A stretch of DNA of 64,000 bases from Sphingomonas sp. NFR04 (lineage in GTDB: Bacteria; Pseudomonadota; Alphaproteobacteria; Sphingomonadales; Sphingomonadaceae): assembly GCF_900114095.1 (NCBI RefSeq), contig NZ_FORV01000004.1, positions 434,001 to 498,000 of the forward strand, given 5' to 3'. Below are positions 1-8,480 of the stretch, in pieces. The position numbers and the translations under genes were made by a program. A model generated the notes under the pieces. It did no database searches, was not told the origin of the DNA, and was given only the letters and a program-made list of their open reading frames with translations. Positions within the stretch are counted from its first letter, which is position 1, and each line of letters opens with the position of its first letter.

Positions 1-1
1 G

Positions 2-373
2 CATCTGGATGTGATCGAAGGCCAGGGCTCGCTGTTCCATCCCGCCTATGCAGCGGTGTCGCTGGCGTTGCTGCACGGCAGCCAGCCCGATCTGTTCGTC
101 GTCTGCCATCAGCCGGGGCGTTCGCAGATCCTCGGAACGCCCGGCTATGCCGTGCCGCCGATCGAGGCGGTGATCGCGCAGACGATCGCCTTGGGGCAGC
201 TGACCAATCCGGCGATCCGGTGCGCGGGCATCAGCCTCAACACGGCGGGGATGGGCGCGGACGAGGCGGCGGAGGAGATCGCGCGGACGTCCCAGCGGCT
301 GGGGCTCCCCGCCGCCGATCCGATCCGCGGCGGCGCGGCGTTCCAGCGCCTGCTCGATGCATGCGCGGCCTGA
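2..373 (+). CDS. DUF1611 family protein (DgcN-like), C-terminal part
   Basis: The reading frame enters from the left edge, so only about the last 123 residues are present. They include VIEGQGSLFHPAY, HQPGR, a 'GISLNT' strand and a conserved AADPIRGG near the C-terminus, which match the C-terminal P-loop-like half of DUF1611 proteins. Family members such as DgcN work with a dipeptide epimerase-like partner (DgcA) in D-glutamate or amino-acid-derivative metabolism; a partner would lie left of the window. The stop overlaps the next start by 13 bases, so the two are probably translated together. Family assignment is from recognisable motifs; the substrate is unknown. Confidence 0.75.
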   Translation, partial: HLDVIEGQGSLFHPAYAAVSLALLHGSQPDLFVVCHQPGRSQILGTPGYAVPPIEAVIAQTIALGQLTNPAIRCAGISLNTAGMGADEAAEEIARTSQRLGLPAADPIRGGAAFQRLLDACAA

Positions 374-1500
374 ACGCCATTGCTGCCGACCGCCTTCGGC
401 GGTTCGTGCTGCCGGGACTGGCGTTCAAGGCCGTGGTGATCGGCGGCGGCTATGCGACAGGGCGCGAGCTCGCCGAATTCTTCCTGCCCGCCGGACCCTG
501 GGGCGGGGTGCTGGCGATGCTGCTGGCGACCCTGATCTGGAGCGTCGTCGCCGCGGCGACCTTCCGCCTCGCCCATGCGATCGGCGCGCGCGACTATCGC
601 ACCTTCTTCCAGGCCTTGCTCGGGCGCGGATGGGTGGCGTTCGAGGCGGCCTATGCGCTGTTCATCGTCGTCGTTCTCGCGGTCTTCGGGGCGGCGGCGG
701 GGGCGATCGGTGCGGCGGTCCTCGGCGTGCAGCCCCTAGTTGGCACGCTGGCGCTGCTGATCGGAATCGTCGCCTGCGTTGCCTGGGGCAATGCCAGCGT
801 GGAACGCGTGTTCCTCTGGGTCTCGGTACTGCTCTATGCCACCTATGCGCTGTTCCTGGTGCTTGCGCTGACGACCATCGGAGACCGCATCGAGGCGGCC
901 TTCGCGGCGGCGGATGGCCCCGCCGCCGGCTGGGCGCTCGGCGGCGTCACCTATGCGGGCTACAACATCGTCGGCGCGGTGATTGTCCTGCCGGTCACGC
1001 GGCATTTCCGCTCCGGCCGCGACGCGGTGATCGCGGGCGCGATCGCCGGGCCGCTCGCGATGCTGCCGGCCCTGCTGTTCTTCGTCTGCATGACCGCGTT
1101 CCTGCCGGAGATCGCCGGTGCGGTGCTCCCGTCGGACCATATGCTCGTCCGGCTCGGCCACCCGCTTTTCCACCTCGGCTTCCAGCTGATGATCTTCGCC
1201 GCGCTGCTCGAAAGCGGGACCGGTGCGGTGCATGCGGTGAACGAGCGGATCGCGCGGGTACGCGGCCGTGCCGGTCTGTCGCCCGGGGCGCGGGCGCTGC
1301 TGGCGCTGGCGTTGCTGGCGCCGTGCATGTTGCTGGCCGAGCGGGTTGGTCTCGTCGGCCTGATCGCGGGCGGGTACCGCCTGCTCGCGGCGCTGCTGAT
1401 CCTGGTCTACGTCGTGCCCTTGCTGGTCGCGACGCTGCTGCGGCGCGGCGCAGCCGAACACATGATCCCGCAACCCGCGCCAGGCGAACCGAGAGGATGA
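361..1500 (+). CDS. YkvI-type integral membrane protein
   Basis: A 379-residue, very hydrophobic protein with about ten predicted membrane segments. The first segment carries the GGGYATGRELAEFF signature typical of the YkvI family, which is distantly related to amino-acid/APC-type transporters. The ATG at 361 is preferred over the longer open frame because it starts just before that signature and overlaps the DUF1611 stop; the longer frame would add non-membrane, out-of-frame-like sequence. Its own stop shares ATGA with the next gene. Inference: a small-metabolite or amino-acid permease serving the D-glutamate-type enzymes upstream. The substrate cannot be told. Confidence 0.75.
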   Translation: MRGLNAIAADRLRRFVLPGLAFKAVVIGGGYATGRELAEFFLPAGPWGGVLAMLLATLIWSVVAAATFRLAHAIGARDYRTFFQALLGRGWVAFEAAYALFIVVVLAVFGAAAGAIGAAVLGVQPLVGTLALLIGIVACVAWGNASVERVFLWVSVLLYATYALFLVLALTTIGDRIEAAFAAADGPAAGWALGGVTYAGYNIVGAVIVLPVTRHFRSGRDAVIAGAIAGPLAMLPALLFFVCMTAFLPEIAGAVLPSDHMLVRLGHPLFHLGFQLMIFAALLESGTGAVHAVNERIARVRGRAGLSPGARALLALALLAPCMLLAERVGLVGLIAGGYRLLAALLILVYVVPLLVATLLRRGAAEHMIPQPAPGEPRG

Positions 1501-3461
1501 GGATGAAGAAGCCCCTGATAGCGCTGCTCGCGACGCTTCTCGTCGCAGCCACGCAGGTGACGCCGCCGCCGGTCGCGCCGCCCGCGGCGCCCGCAGCGCA
1601 TGCGGCACCCGCACCGACGGTGCCGGCGCCGACGCCGCAGCTCACCGAGGCGGACGTCGGGGCCTGGCTCGACGGCTACATGCCCGCGGCGCTCAAGGCC
1701 GGAAAGATCGCCGGTGCGCAGGTCGCGATCGTCAAGGACGGCGCGGTGCTGTTCGAGAAGGGCTATGGCTATGCGGATGTCGCGGCGAAGACGCCGATGG
1801 ATCCGCGGCGTTCGCTGATGCGCATCGGGTCGACTTCGAAGCTGCTCACCTGGACCGCGGTGATGCAGCTGGTCGAGGCGGGCAGGATCGACCTCAACGC
1901 CGATGTGAACCGCTATCTCGATTTCCGCATCACTCCGCCGGGGCGGCCGGTGACGATCAACGACCTGATGCAGCATCGCGGCGGCTTCGAAGAGGGGCTG
2001 AAGGACTTGCTCGCGAGCGATCCCAAGCTGCTCAAGACCACCGAGCGCTATCTGAAGGAGAATACGCGCCCCTTCCTGTTCGCCCCCGGCGAGGCGCCGG
2101 CCTATTCCAACTATGGCGTGGCCCTGGCCGGCTATATCGTCCAGCGCGTCTCGGGCGAGCCGTTCGAGGCCTATGTCGCCCGTCATATCACCGGGCCGCT
2201 GGGCATGGCGCACACGAGCTTCGCGCAGCCGCTGCCGCCGCAGCTCGCGCCCTTGGCCGCCAAGGGCTATGCGACGAGTGACGGGCCGGCGCAGCCCTAT
2301 GAGCTGGTGGGAACGGCACCTGCGGGCAGCGTGGCGACCACCGCCGACGACATGGCGCGCTTCATGCTGATGCAGCTGGGTGGCGGCAGCTATGGCGGCG
2401 CGACCATCCTGAAACCCGCGACCACCGCCTTGCTGCACCAACCCTCGACGCCGCCGGTGCCGGGGTTCGACACCATGGCGCACGGCTTCTTCTGGATGAC
2501 GCGCAACGGCACGCCGGTGATCGGGCATGGCGGCGACACGATCGTGTTTCACACCGATCTGAACCTGTTGCCGGAAAAGAAGGTCGGCATCTTCGTCAGC
2601 TTCAGCAGTCGCGGCGAGAACGACGCCGTGTACGGCGTGCGCGAACGGCTGTTCGACCTGTTCATGGACCGCTATTTCCCCGCGTCGCCCGTGCCGATGC
2701 AGCCGGCGATCGCAAGCGCCGCGCAGGATGCGCAGGCGCTGGCCGGGCATTATGAGAGCACGCGCCGGGTCGAGACGGGGTTCATCAGCCTGTTCTATCT
2801 GCTGCAGCAGGATCAGGTGACCGCCAACCCGGACGGCACGATCGGCGTGTCGTCGATCGAGGGCAAACGCTTCCGGGAAGTCGCGAAGGGCCTTTGGCGC
2901 GAGGTCGATGGCAACCGCCTGCTGCGCGTGACCGAACTCGGCGGGCGCCGCGCGATCGTCGACAGTCAGAACCCGGTGGGCGTGCTGCAGGCGGTGCCCT
3001 TCTCCCGCAATTCCACCGTCTTCCAGTCGATCCTCGGCCTGTCGCTGCTGGTGCTGGTATTGGCGGTGCTGATGTGGCCCGTCGGATGGTGGATCCGCCG
3101 GCGCTTCGGTGCACCACCGGCCGCGACGGGCCGTGCGGCATCGGCACGCCTGCTGGTGCGGGTCGGCGCGATCGCCGATCTGGCCTATCTGGCAGGCTGG
3201 TATGCGATCCTCGCGCCGATCCTCGGCCAGCATGTCGACGCCTATAATGCCACCCTCGACACGCCGATCCGCCTGCTCCAGATCGCCGCGATCGTGCCGG
3301 TCGCCGCTGCCGGCGTCGGCGTGTGGAACCTCGTCGAGATGTTCCGCCAACCCTTTGGCTGGGGCATGCGCGTGCGTGCTGCGCTGGTGGCGCTGGCGCT
3401 GCTCGGCATCCTCTGGGTCGCGGCGGTAGCGCACCTGATCGGGTGGAGCCTCAACTATTGA
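1497..3461 (+). CDS. serine hydrolase, beta-lactamase/PBP-like, with C-terminal membrane segments
   Basis: 654 residues. An N-terminal signal sequence and a proline/alanine-rich linker (residues about 1-50) precede a class C beta-lactamase-like domain. Catalytic motifs are visible: SxxK as S112-T-S-K115, YSN near residue 203 (PAYSNYG), and a GHGGD box replacing KTG. After a spacer domain, the last 150 residues contain three to four membrane helices, so the enzyme is anchored with its catalytic domain in the periplasm. The start at 1497 overlaps the YkvI stop (ATGA). Such proteins act as D-amino-acid peptidases or esterases; a D-amino-acid peptidase would fit the DgcN-like neighbour, but that is inference. 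Confidence 0.8.
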   Translation: MRMKKPLIALLATLLVAATQVTPPPVAPPAAPAAHAAPAPTVPAPTPQLTEADVGAWLDGYMPAALKAGKIAGAQVAIVKDGAVLFEKGYGYADVAAKTPMDPRRSLMRIGSTSKLLTWTAVMQLVEAGRIDLNADVNRYLDFRITPPGRPVTINDLMQHRGGFEEGLKDLLASDPKLLKTTERYLKENTRPFLFAPGEAPAYSNYGVALAGYIVQRVSGEPFEAYVARHITGPLGMAHTSFAQPLPPQLAPLAAKGYATSDGPAQPYELVGTAPAGSVATTADDMARFMLMQLGGGSYGGATILKPATTALLHQPSTPPVPGFDTMAHGFFWMTRNGTPVIGHGGDTIVFHTDLNLLPEKKVGIFVSFSSRGENDAVYGVRERLFDLFMDRYFPASPVPMQPAIASAAQDAQALAGHYESTRRVETGFISLFYLLQQDQVTANPDGTIGVSSIEGKRFREVAKGLWREVDGNRLLRVTELGGRRAIVDSQNPVGVLQAVPFSRNSTVFQSILGLSLLVLVLAVLMWPVGWWIRRRFGAPPAATGRAASARLLVRVGAIADLAYLAGWYAILAPILGQHVDAYNATLDTPIRLLQIAAIVPVAAAGVGVWNLVEMFRQPFGWGMRVRAALVALALLGILWVAAVAHLIGWSLNY

Positions 3462-3468
3462 GCACGGG

Positions 3469-3957
3469 CTAGTCGTCCGAAAGCAGCTGCGCCAGCGAGA
3501 CTGGCCGGAAGCCGTGCGCATCCACGCCGACGTCGAACTGGCGCAGTATCGGCTTGAGCTTGCCATGGCTGTGCCCGTGCAGGTTGATGGCGCGACGATG
3601 TTGCCCGTTCCAGCTTCGGAACGGATAATGGCAGAGCACAAGCGACCGTCCGTCCACCTCCAGCTCGGCATAGTCGCCCACGCTCGACCATCCCGCGGCT
3701 TCGCCCGTTGCGGGCGGATCGTTGTTGCCGCGGAGCAGATGCTTGACGCCGTGCAGGCGGGCAAGCAGCCCGGGCACATCGGCAGGACGGCGCGCGACGT
3801 CCCCCAGGTGCCACACCGTATCGCCCGGACCTACCACCGCGTTCCACCCGGCCACCAGTGCCTCGTCCATCGCCGCGACCGTCGCGAAGGGCCGACGATG
3901 GATGTTGATCGTCCGGTGGTCGCCGAAATGCGTATCGGCGGTGAAGAACAGCGCCAT
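3469..3957 (-). CDS. metallophosphoesterase family protein
   Basis: 162 residues covering a compact calcineurin-like fold: TADTHFGDHR (metal ligands D and H at the N-terminus), GDTVWHLGDV, LLRGNND, LCHYP and LHGHSHG are all present in order, so the dinuclear metal site is complete. The length is typical of the small YfcE/MJ0936-like phosphodiesterases. Five bases separate it from the aldo/keto reductase stop upstream on the same strand, so the two are probably cotranscribed. The physiological substrate is unknown. It converges on the serine hydrolase, with only 7 bases between the stops. Confidence 0.85.
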   Translation of the reverse strand: MALFFTADTHFGDHRTINIHRRPFATVAAMDEALVAGWNAVVGPGDTVWHLGDVARRPADVPGLLARLHGVKHLLRGNNDPPATGEAAGWSSVGDYAELEVDGRSLVLCHYPFRSWNGQHRRAINLHGHSHGKLKPILRQFDVGVDAHGFRPVSLAQLLSDD

Positions 3958-3962
3958 CGCGT

Positions 3963-4805
3963 TCAGAGCATCTCGAGCGGGCGACGCGCTCCCGGGCGCG
4001 GGAAGGCGGCGTCGAGGGCGGCGAGGTCGTCCTGCGACAGCACGAGATCGGCAGCCGCGCGGTTCTCGCGGACATGCGCCACCGTTCCCGCCTTCGGGAT
4101 GGCGATCACGTCGTCGCGGTGCATCGCCCAGGCCAGCGCCACCTGCGCCGGCGTCGCGCCGATCGTCTCCGCCACCCGGCGGAGCGTGGCGTTCGACAGC
4201 AGGCGGCCCTGCTCGATCGGGCTATAGGCCATTACCGGAATATGGCGTCCGTCGAGCCAGGGGAGCAGGCTGTGCTCGGGACCGCGACGCGTCAGGTTGT
4301 ACAGCAGCTGGTTTGCGGCGCAGCCATTGCCGCCGGCGGCGATCAGTTCCTCCATGTCGTCGACATCGAGGTTGCTGACGCCCCAGTTGCGGATCTTGCC
4401 CGCCGCCTGCAGCGCCTCCATCGCCAGGACGGTTTCGCCGAGCGGCACGCTGCCGCGCCAGTGCAACAGGTACAGGTCCAGCCGATCAGTGCCGAGCCGC
4501 CGGAGGCTGTTCTCGCACGCGACGGCGAGACGTTCGCGTCCGGCATTCTGCGGGTAGGCCTTGCTCACCAGGAACAGCTGGTCGCGCACCGTGCCGAGTG
4601 CCTCCCCGATCAACGTCTCGGCCGCGCCATCGCCATACATTTCGGCGGTATCGACCAGCGTCATGCCGAGGCCGACGCCCTCGCGCAGCGCACGGATCTC
4701 GTCGTCGCGCTGCGCCGGTCGCTCGCCCATCCTCCACGTGCCCTGGCCCAACGCGGGCACCTGATCGCCGCCGGGTAATATGACCGTTCGCATCGCGCTC
4801 TCCAT
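3963..4805 (-). CDS. aldo/keto reductase
   Basis: 280 residues, a complete small AKR barrel. The catalytic tetrad is readable: D and Y in VDTAEMYGDG, K in LVSKAYPQ and H in LYLLHWRG. An NADPH-binding C-terminal half follows (AYSPIEQGR, AIPKAGT). The start at 4805 (MESAMRT) is uncertain; a second ATG at 4793 is equally plausible. It is transcribed in the same direction as the SsuD-type monooxygenase 235 bases upstream. An aldehyde left by oxidative desulfonation could be its substrate, as SmoB does in sulfoquinovose degradation, but the sequence alone does not prove this. Confidence 0.85.
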   Translation of the reverse strand: MESAMRTVILPGGDQVPALGQGTWRMGERPAQRDDEIRALREGVGLGMTLVDTAEMYGDGAAETLIGEALGTVRDQLFLVSKAYPQNAGRERLAVACENSLRRLGTDRLDLYLLHWRGSVPLGETVLAMEALQAAGKIRNWGVSNLDVDDMEELIAAGGNGCAANQLLYNLTRRGPEHSLLPWLDGRHIPVMAYSPIEQGRLLSNATLRRVAETIGATPAQVALAWAMHRDDVIAIPKAGTVAHVRENRAAADLVLSQDDLAALDAAFPRPGARRPLEML

Positions 4806-5040
4806 CCGCCTCGCCGGTCAACGTCCCGAGGAAGCTTGTGGCTGCATCACCCGGATCGGCACCCTGTGGAATGACCACCCTGTGATTTCGGCGTCGCCAG
4901 TCTGCTGGGCCGGCCGCTAAAGACAGGTAACAAAAGCCAGACGGCGCATTCTGCGCCCTTCGCCACTCGATGCTGGCTGCGCATCTCCGGACTTTGCCAA
5001 TGCTGACCAAGGCCAGGATTCGAGTTCGATTTGAGTCTGT

Positions 5041-6144
5041 TCATCCAAGTCGCTGATGTTCCAGCTTCGGCAGTACATGCCTCGCGAACAGGTCGGCTTC
5101 GGCGGCATGCGGATAGCCGGAGAGGATGAACGCCTCGATCCCTAGCGCGCGATAGGCGTTGAGCTTGGCCAGTACCTGATCCGGATCGCCGACTATTGCT
5201 GCGCCGCAACCGGAGCGGGCGCGGCCGATGCCGGTCCAGAGATTGTCCTCAACATAGCCGTCGCCCGCCGAGGCCTCGCGCAGTTCGGCCTGGCGGCGCA
5301 CGCCGGCCGACTGGGCGTCGAGCGAACGGGCGCGGATCGCCTCGCCTTGCGCCGCGTCGAGATGCGACAGCAGCCGGTCGGCGGCGGTGCGCGCCTCCGC
5401 CTCGGTCTCGCGCACCACGACATGGACGCGGTAGCCGAAGCGCAGCGTCCTGCCGCGCTTGGCGGCGCGGGCGCGCAGGTCTTCGAGCGTGGCGGCGACG
5501 GCCTCCATCCGGTCCGGCCACATCAGATAGACGTCGGCGCCTTCGGCTGCCGCCTCACGCGCATCTTCCGACAGGCCGCCGAAATAGAGCTGGGGCGCGC
5601 GGCCCGAGACGGTCGTGATCCGCGGCGGCTCTACCTTGAGCTGCCAGAACTCGCCCTGGTGATCGAGCGGCTGGCCGTTCAGCAGCGTCTTCAGGATGTG
5701 CATCGCCTCGATCGTGCGGCGATAGCGGGGGGCGGAGGCCAGCGTCTCGCCCGGCAGGTCCGAGGAGATGATGTTGACCGCCAGCCGGCCGCCGAGGATC
5801 CGGTCGATCGTCGCGATCTGGCGCGCGAGCTGGGGCGGCCAGCTCTCGCCAACGCGCACCGCCATCAGCAGTCGGATGCGGCGGACCAAAGTCGCGACCG
5901 CGGCGGCGAAGGCGGTGGTGTCGATGCCCAGCGCATAGCCCGAGGGCAGCAGGATGTTGTCGAACCCGGCGCTTTCCGCCGCCAGCACGATGTCGCGGCA
6001 ATGCTCCCAGCTGGAGAGCAGGCGCGGATCGGGCTGGCCGAGGAACTCGTAATCGTCGTCGCACAGGGCGGAAAACCAGCTCACTTCGCAGGGGGGAAGT
6101 TGTTCTTGCTTGCCGGATGCGTCGGTCTGGGGATGGGTGGTCAT
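5041..6144 (-). CDS. LLM-class FMNH2-dependent monooxygenase, SsuD-like
   Basis: 367 residues, about the size of alkanesulfonate monooxygenase SsuD. The typical LPSGYALGIDTTAF segment (residues 67-80), NIISSDLPGE, YFGGLSEDA and GYRVHVVVRET are present. The last keeps the Arg-x-His pair (R239, H241) that corresponds to the sulfonate/flavin-site Arg226/His228 of E. coli SsuD. The protein is cytosolic, with no signal peptide. Its start lies only 24 bases from the divergent oxidoreductase start. Inference: it cleaves the C-S bond of an organosulfonate, giving sulfite and an aldehyde. The adjacent aldo/keto reductase, sugar-type oxidoreductase and MFS carrier hint at a sulfosugar, but no key SQ-pathway gene confirms this. 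Confidence 0.85.
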   Translation of the reverse strand: MTTHPQTDASGKQEQLPPCEVSWFSALCDDDYEFLGQPDPRLLSSWEHCRDIVLAAESAGFDNILLPSGYALGIDTTAFAAAVATLVRRIRLLMAVRVGESWPPQLARQIATIDRILGGRLAVNIISSDLPGETLASAPRYRRTIEAMHILKTLLNGQPLDHQGEFWQLKVEPPRITTVSGRAPQLYFGGLSEDAREAAAEGADVYLMWPDRMEAVAATLEDLRARAAKRGRTLRFGYRVHVVVRETEAEARTAADRLLSHLDAAQGEAIRARSLDAQSAGVRRQAELREASAGDGYVEDNLWTGIGRARSGCGAAIVGDPDQVLAKLNAYRALGIEAFILSGYPHAAEADLFARHVLPKLEHQRLG

Positions 6145-6168
6145 CGTTCAAAGCCTCTGGAGAAGAGT

Positions 6169-7272
6169 ATGGCGTCGCGAATTCGGTACGGTCTGGTCGG
6201 GTGCGGGATGATGGGGGTGGAGCATATCCACAACCTTGCAATCACGCCGGGGGCGGAGCTGGTGGCGATCGCCGATCCGGTCGAGACCTCGCTGGGCTGG
6301 GCGCGCGAGGCGCTGGGCGGCAAGGCGCAGGACGTGACCGCCTATCGCGATGCCGAGGCGCTGGCCAAGCATGACGGGCTCGACGCGGTGATCGTCGCCA
6401 GCCCGAACTTCATCCATCGGGAGACGGTGGCGCCGCTGTTCGATGCCGGGCTGCATATCCTCTGCGAGAAGCCGCTGGCGACGACGATCGAGGATGCGCG
6501 CTGGATCGCCGACCGCGCGGCGCGGCATGACGCCGTGTTCTGGACCGCGATGGAATATCGCTACATGCCGCCGGTCGCCGCGCTGATCGCCGGCGTGCAT
6601 GGCGGCGAGATCGGCCGGTTGCGCATGCTGGCGATGCGCGAGCACCGCTTCCCCTTCCTGGTGAAGGTAGGCGACTGGAACCGCTTCGCGCGCAACACCG
6701 GCGGCACGATGGTGGAGAAATGCTGCCATTTCTTCGACCTGATGCGCTTCATCCTCCGCTCCGAGCCGGTGCGCGTCTATTGCTCGGGCGCGCAGGACGT
6801 GAACCATCTGGACGAGCGCTATGACGGGGCGACCCCGGACATCGTCGACAATAGCTTCACCACCGTGGATTTCGCCGACGGCACCCGCGCGCTGCTCGAC
6901 CTGTGCATGTTCGCGGACGGGGCCGAGGAGCAGGAGGAGATCGTCGCGACCGGTGATATTGCCCGGCTCGACGTGAGCATTCCGGGCAGCGTGCTCACCC
7001 GTTCGCCCCGCACCGGCTTCGGCAACCCCAAGGCGCCCGAGAAGCGCCACATCGAGGTGGATGCTGCGGCGCTGGCGGCGGGCTCGCACCATGGCTCGAC
7101 CTACTACCAGCATCAGGCCTTTGCCCGCGCGGTGCGGGGGCAGGGGCCGGTAGAGGTCACCGCCGAGGACGGGCTGAAGGCCGTCGCCATCGGCATGGCG
7201 GCGGAGATCAGCCTTCGCGAGCGTCGGGTGGTCGACATGGCCGAGCTGCTGGGTCAGCCCGCGTCCGCATAG
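6169..7272 (+). CDS. Gfo/Idh/MocA family oxidoreductase
   Basis: 367 residues with an N-terminal Rossmann motif (GLVGCGMMGVEH), the EKPLATT dinucleotide-site motif (CEKPLATTIEDA) and a C-terminal alpha/beta domain containing GGTMVEKCCHFFDL and HHGSTYYQHQAF. The family oxidises or reduces NAD(P)-linked sugars, inositols and related polyols. The ATG at 6169 is chosen because the nucleotide-binding strand begins immediately after it. The gene diverges from the SsuD-like gene and converges with the MFS gene, overlapping it by 19 bases. Substrate unknown; sugar or cyclitol chemistry is likely from the family. Confidence 0.85.
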   Translation: MASRIRYGLVGCGMMGVEHIHNLAITPGAELVAIADPVETSLGWAREALGGKAQDVTAYRDAEALAKHDGLDAVIVASPNFIHRETVAPLFDAGLHILCEKPLATTIEDARWIADRAARHDAVFWTAMEYRYMPPVAALIAGVHGGEIGRLRMLAMREHRFPFLVKVGDWNRFARNTGGTMVEKCCHFFDLMRFILRSEPVRVYCSGAQDVNHLDERYDGATPDIVDNSFTTVDFADGTRALLDLCMFADGAEEQEEIVATGDIARLDVSIPGSVLTRSPRTGFGNPKAPEKRHIEVDAAALAAGSHHGSTYYQHQAFARAVRGQGPVEVTAEDGLKAVAIGMAAEISLRERRVVDMAELLGQPASA

Positions 7273-8480
7273 GCGGTGCGCGGGAGGATCCAGCGCACCA
7301 GCAGCGCGCCGGCGAGATAGGAAAAGGCCGCGATCCAGAACATCGGCGCATAGCCATGGCCATTGTCGAGCGACCAGCCGGCCAGCTCGAGAATGGCCAT
7401 GCCGGCGAGGTTGCCGGCAAAGGCGCCGATGCCGATCACCGATCCGACGCGGCTGGCGGGAATGATGTCGGTCGCCAGCCCGAACACGTTGGTCGAGAAG
7501 CCCTGGTGCGCGAACAGCGCCAGACCGAGCAGCAGGGCGGCAAGCCAAGGGTTGCTCGCCACCAGCACCAGCGGGATCGGCAGCACGAGCAGCGCGTAGC
7601 CGAGCAGCGTGGTGTGCCTGACCCGCTCCGGGGCCCAGCCGCGCGCGAGCAGCCAGCCCGGCACCCAGCCGCCGCTGATCGCGCCCAGCGCTGCGAGGCT
7701 GTAGGCCAGGGCCACGGGAAGGCCCAGCGCACCTTGCTCCAGCCCGAATTGGCGGTGGAACAGGTCCGGCGTCCAGAACAACAGGAACCACCAGACCTGG
7801 TCGCTCAAAACCTTTGCGACGGCGATGGCGAGCGTCCGCCGGTCGCGCAGCAGGTGGAGCCAAGGCACGTCGGAGCGCGGTCCGCGCACGCTGGCGGCAG
7901 CGGGGACATAGCGCAGCCACACCGCGACCCAGAAGAGGCCCAGCCCGCCGGCGATCAGGAAGCTGCCCTTCCAGCCGACCCACAGCGCCAGCGCCGGGAT
8001 CAGCAAGGGGGTGAGGATCGCCCCGAAATTGGGCGCAGTGTTGCCGATGCCGAGCGCGCGGGAGCGCTCGGCTGGGGGGAAGAAGGTGGCGGCGGACTTC
8101 ACCGCCGCCGGGGTGCCGATCGACTCCGCCGCGCCCAGCACCGCACGCGCCGCGACGAACTGGGTGACCGTGGTGGCGAAGGCATGCGCCATGCCCGCGA
8201 TGCTCCACACCGCCACGCCCAGTGCGAAGCCGCGCTGCAGCCCCACCCGGTCAAGAAACCAGCCGGTGCCGAGAAAGGCCAGCGCCGCCGCGAACTGGAA
8301 CGCCGAGGCCATGTGCGCATAGTCGCGGTCGGTCCAGTGGAACTCGCCCTGTAGCATCGGCTTGAGCAGCGCGAGGATCTGCCGGTCGACATAGTTGAGC
8401 ATCACCGCGCCGAACACGAGCGCGAGGATCGCCCAGCGACCCTGCGCCCCGGCGGTGCTGTCAGTAGCGGATGCGCGCAT
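7254..8480 (-). CDS. MFS transporter, anion:cation symporter type (hexuronate-transporter-like)
   Basis: 408 residues, about 12 membrane helices. It starts with LNYVDRQILALLKP, a hallmark of the ACS subfamily (ExuT and related sugar-acid carriers), and has the loop motif FLDRVGLQRG. It lies directly downstream of a TonB receptor and overlaps its stop by 20 bases, so receptor and carrier are one operon: outer- and inner-membrane steps for the same compound. Neighbouring oxidoreductases suggest a carboxylated or sulfonated sugar-like substrate. Substrate assignment is inference only. Confidence 0.85.
   Translation of the reverse strand: MRASATDSTAGAQGRWAILALVFGAVMLNYVDRQILALLKPMLQGEFHWTDRDYAHMASAFQFAAALAFLGTGWFLDRVGLQRGFALGVAVWSIAGMAHAFATTVTQFVAARAVLGAAESIGTPAAVKSAATFFPPAERSRALGIGNTAPNFGAILTPLLIPALALWVGWKGSFLIAGGLGLFWVAVWLRYVPAAASVRGPRSDVPWLHLLRDRRTLAIAVAKVLSDQVWWFLLFWTPDLFHRQFGLEQGALGLPVALAYSLAALGAISGGWVPGWLLARGWAPERVRHTTLLGYALLVLPIPLVLVASNPWLAALLLGLALFAHQGFSTNVFGLATDIIPASRVGSVIGIGAFAGNLAGMAILELAGWSLDNGHGYAPMFWIAAFSYLAGALLVRWILPRTAYADAG

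Noticed and set aside
1407..3779. 790-codon minus-strand frame opposite the serine hydrolase
   Set aside because: Shadow of a high-GC gene: low-complexity Arg/His/Asp-rich translation, no motifs, and two well-supported genes occupy the region.
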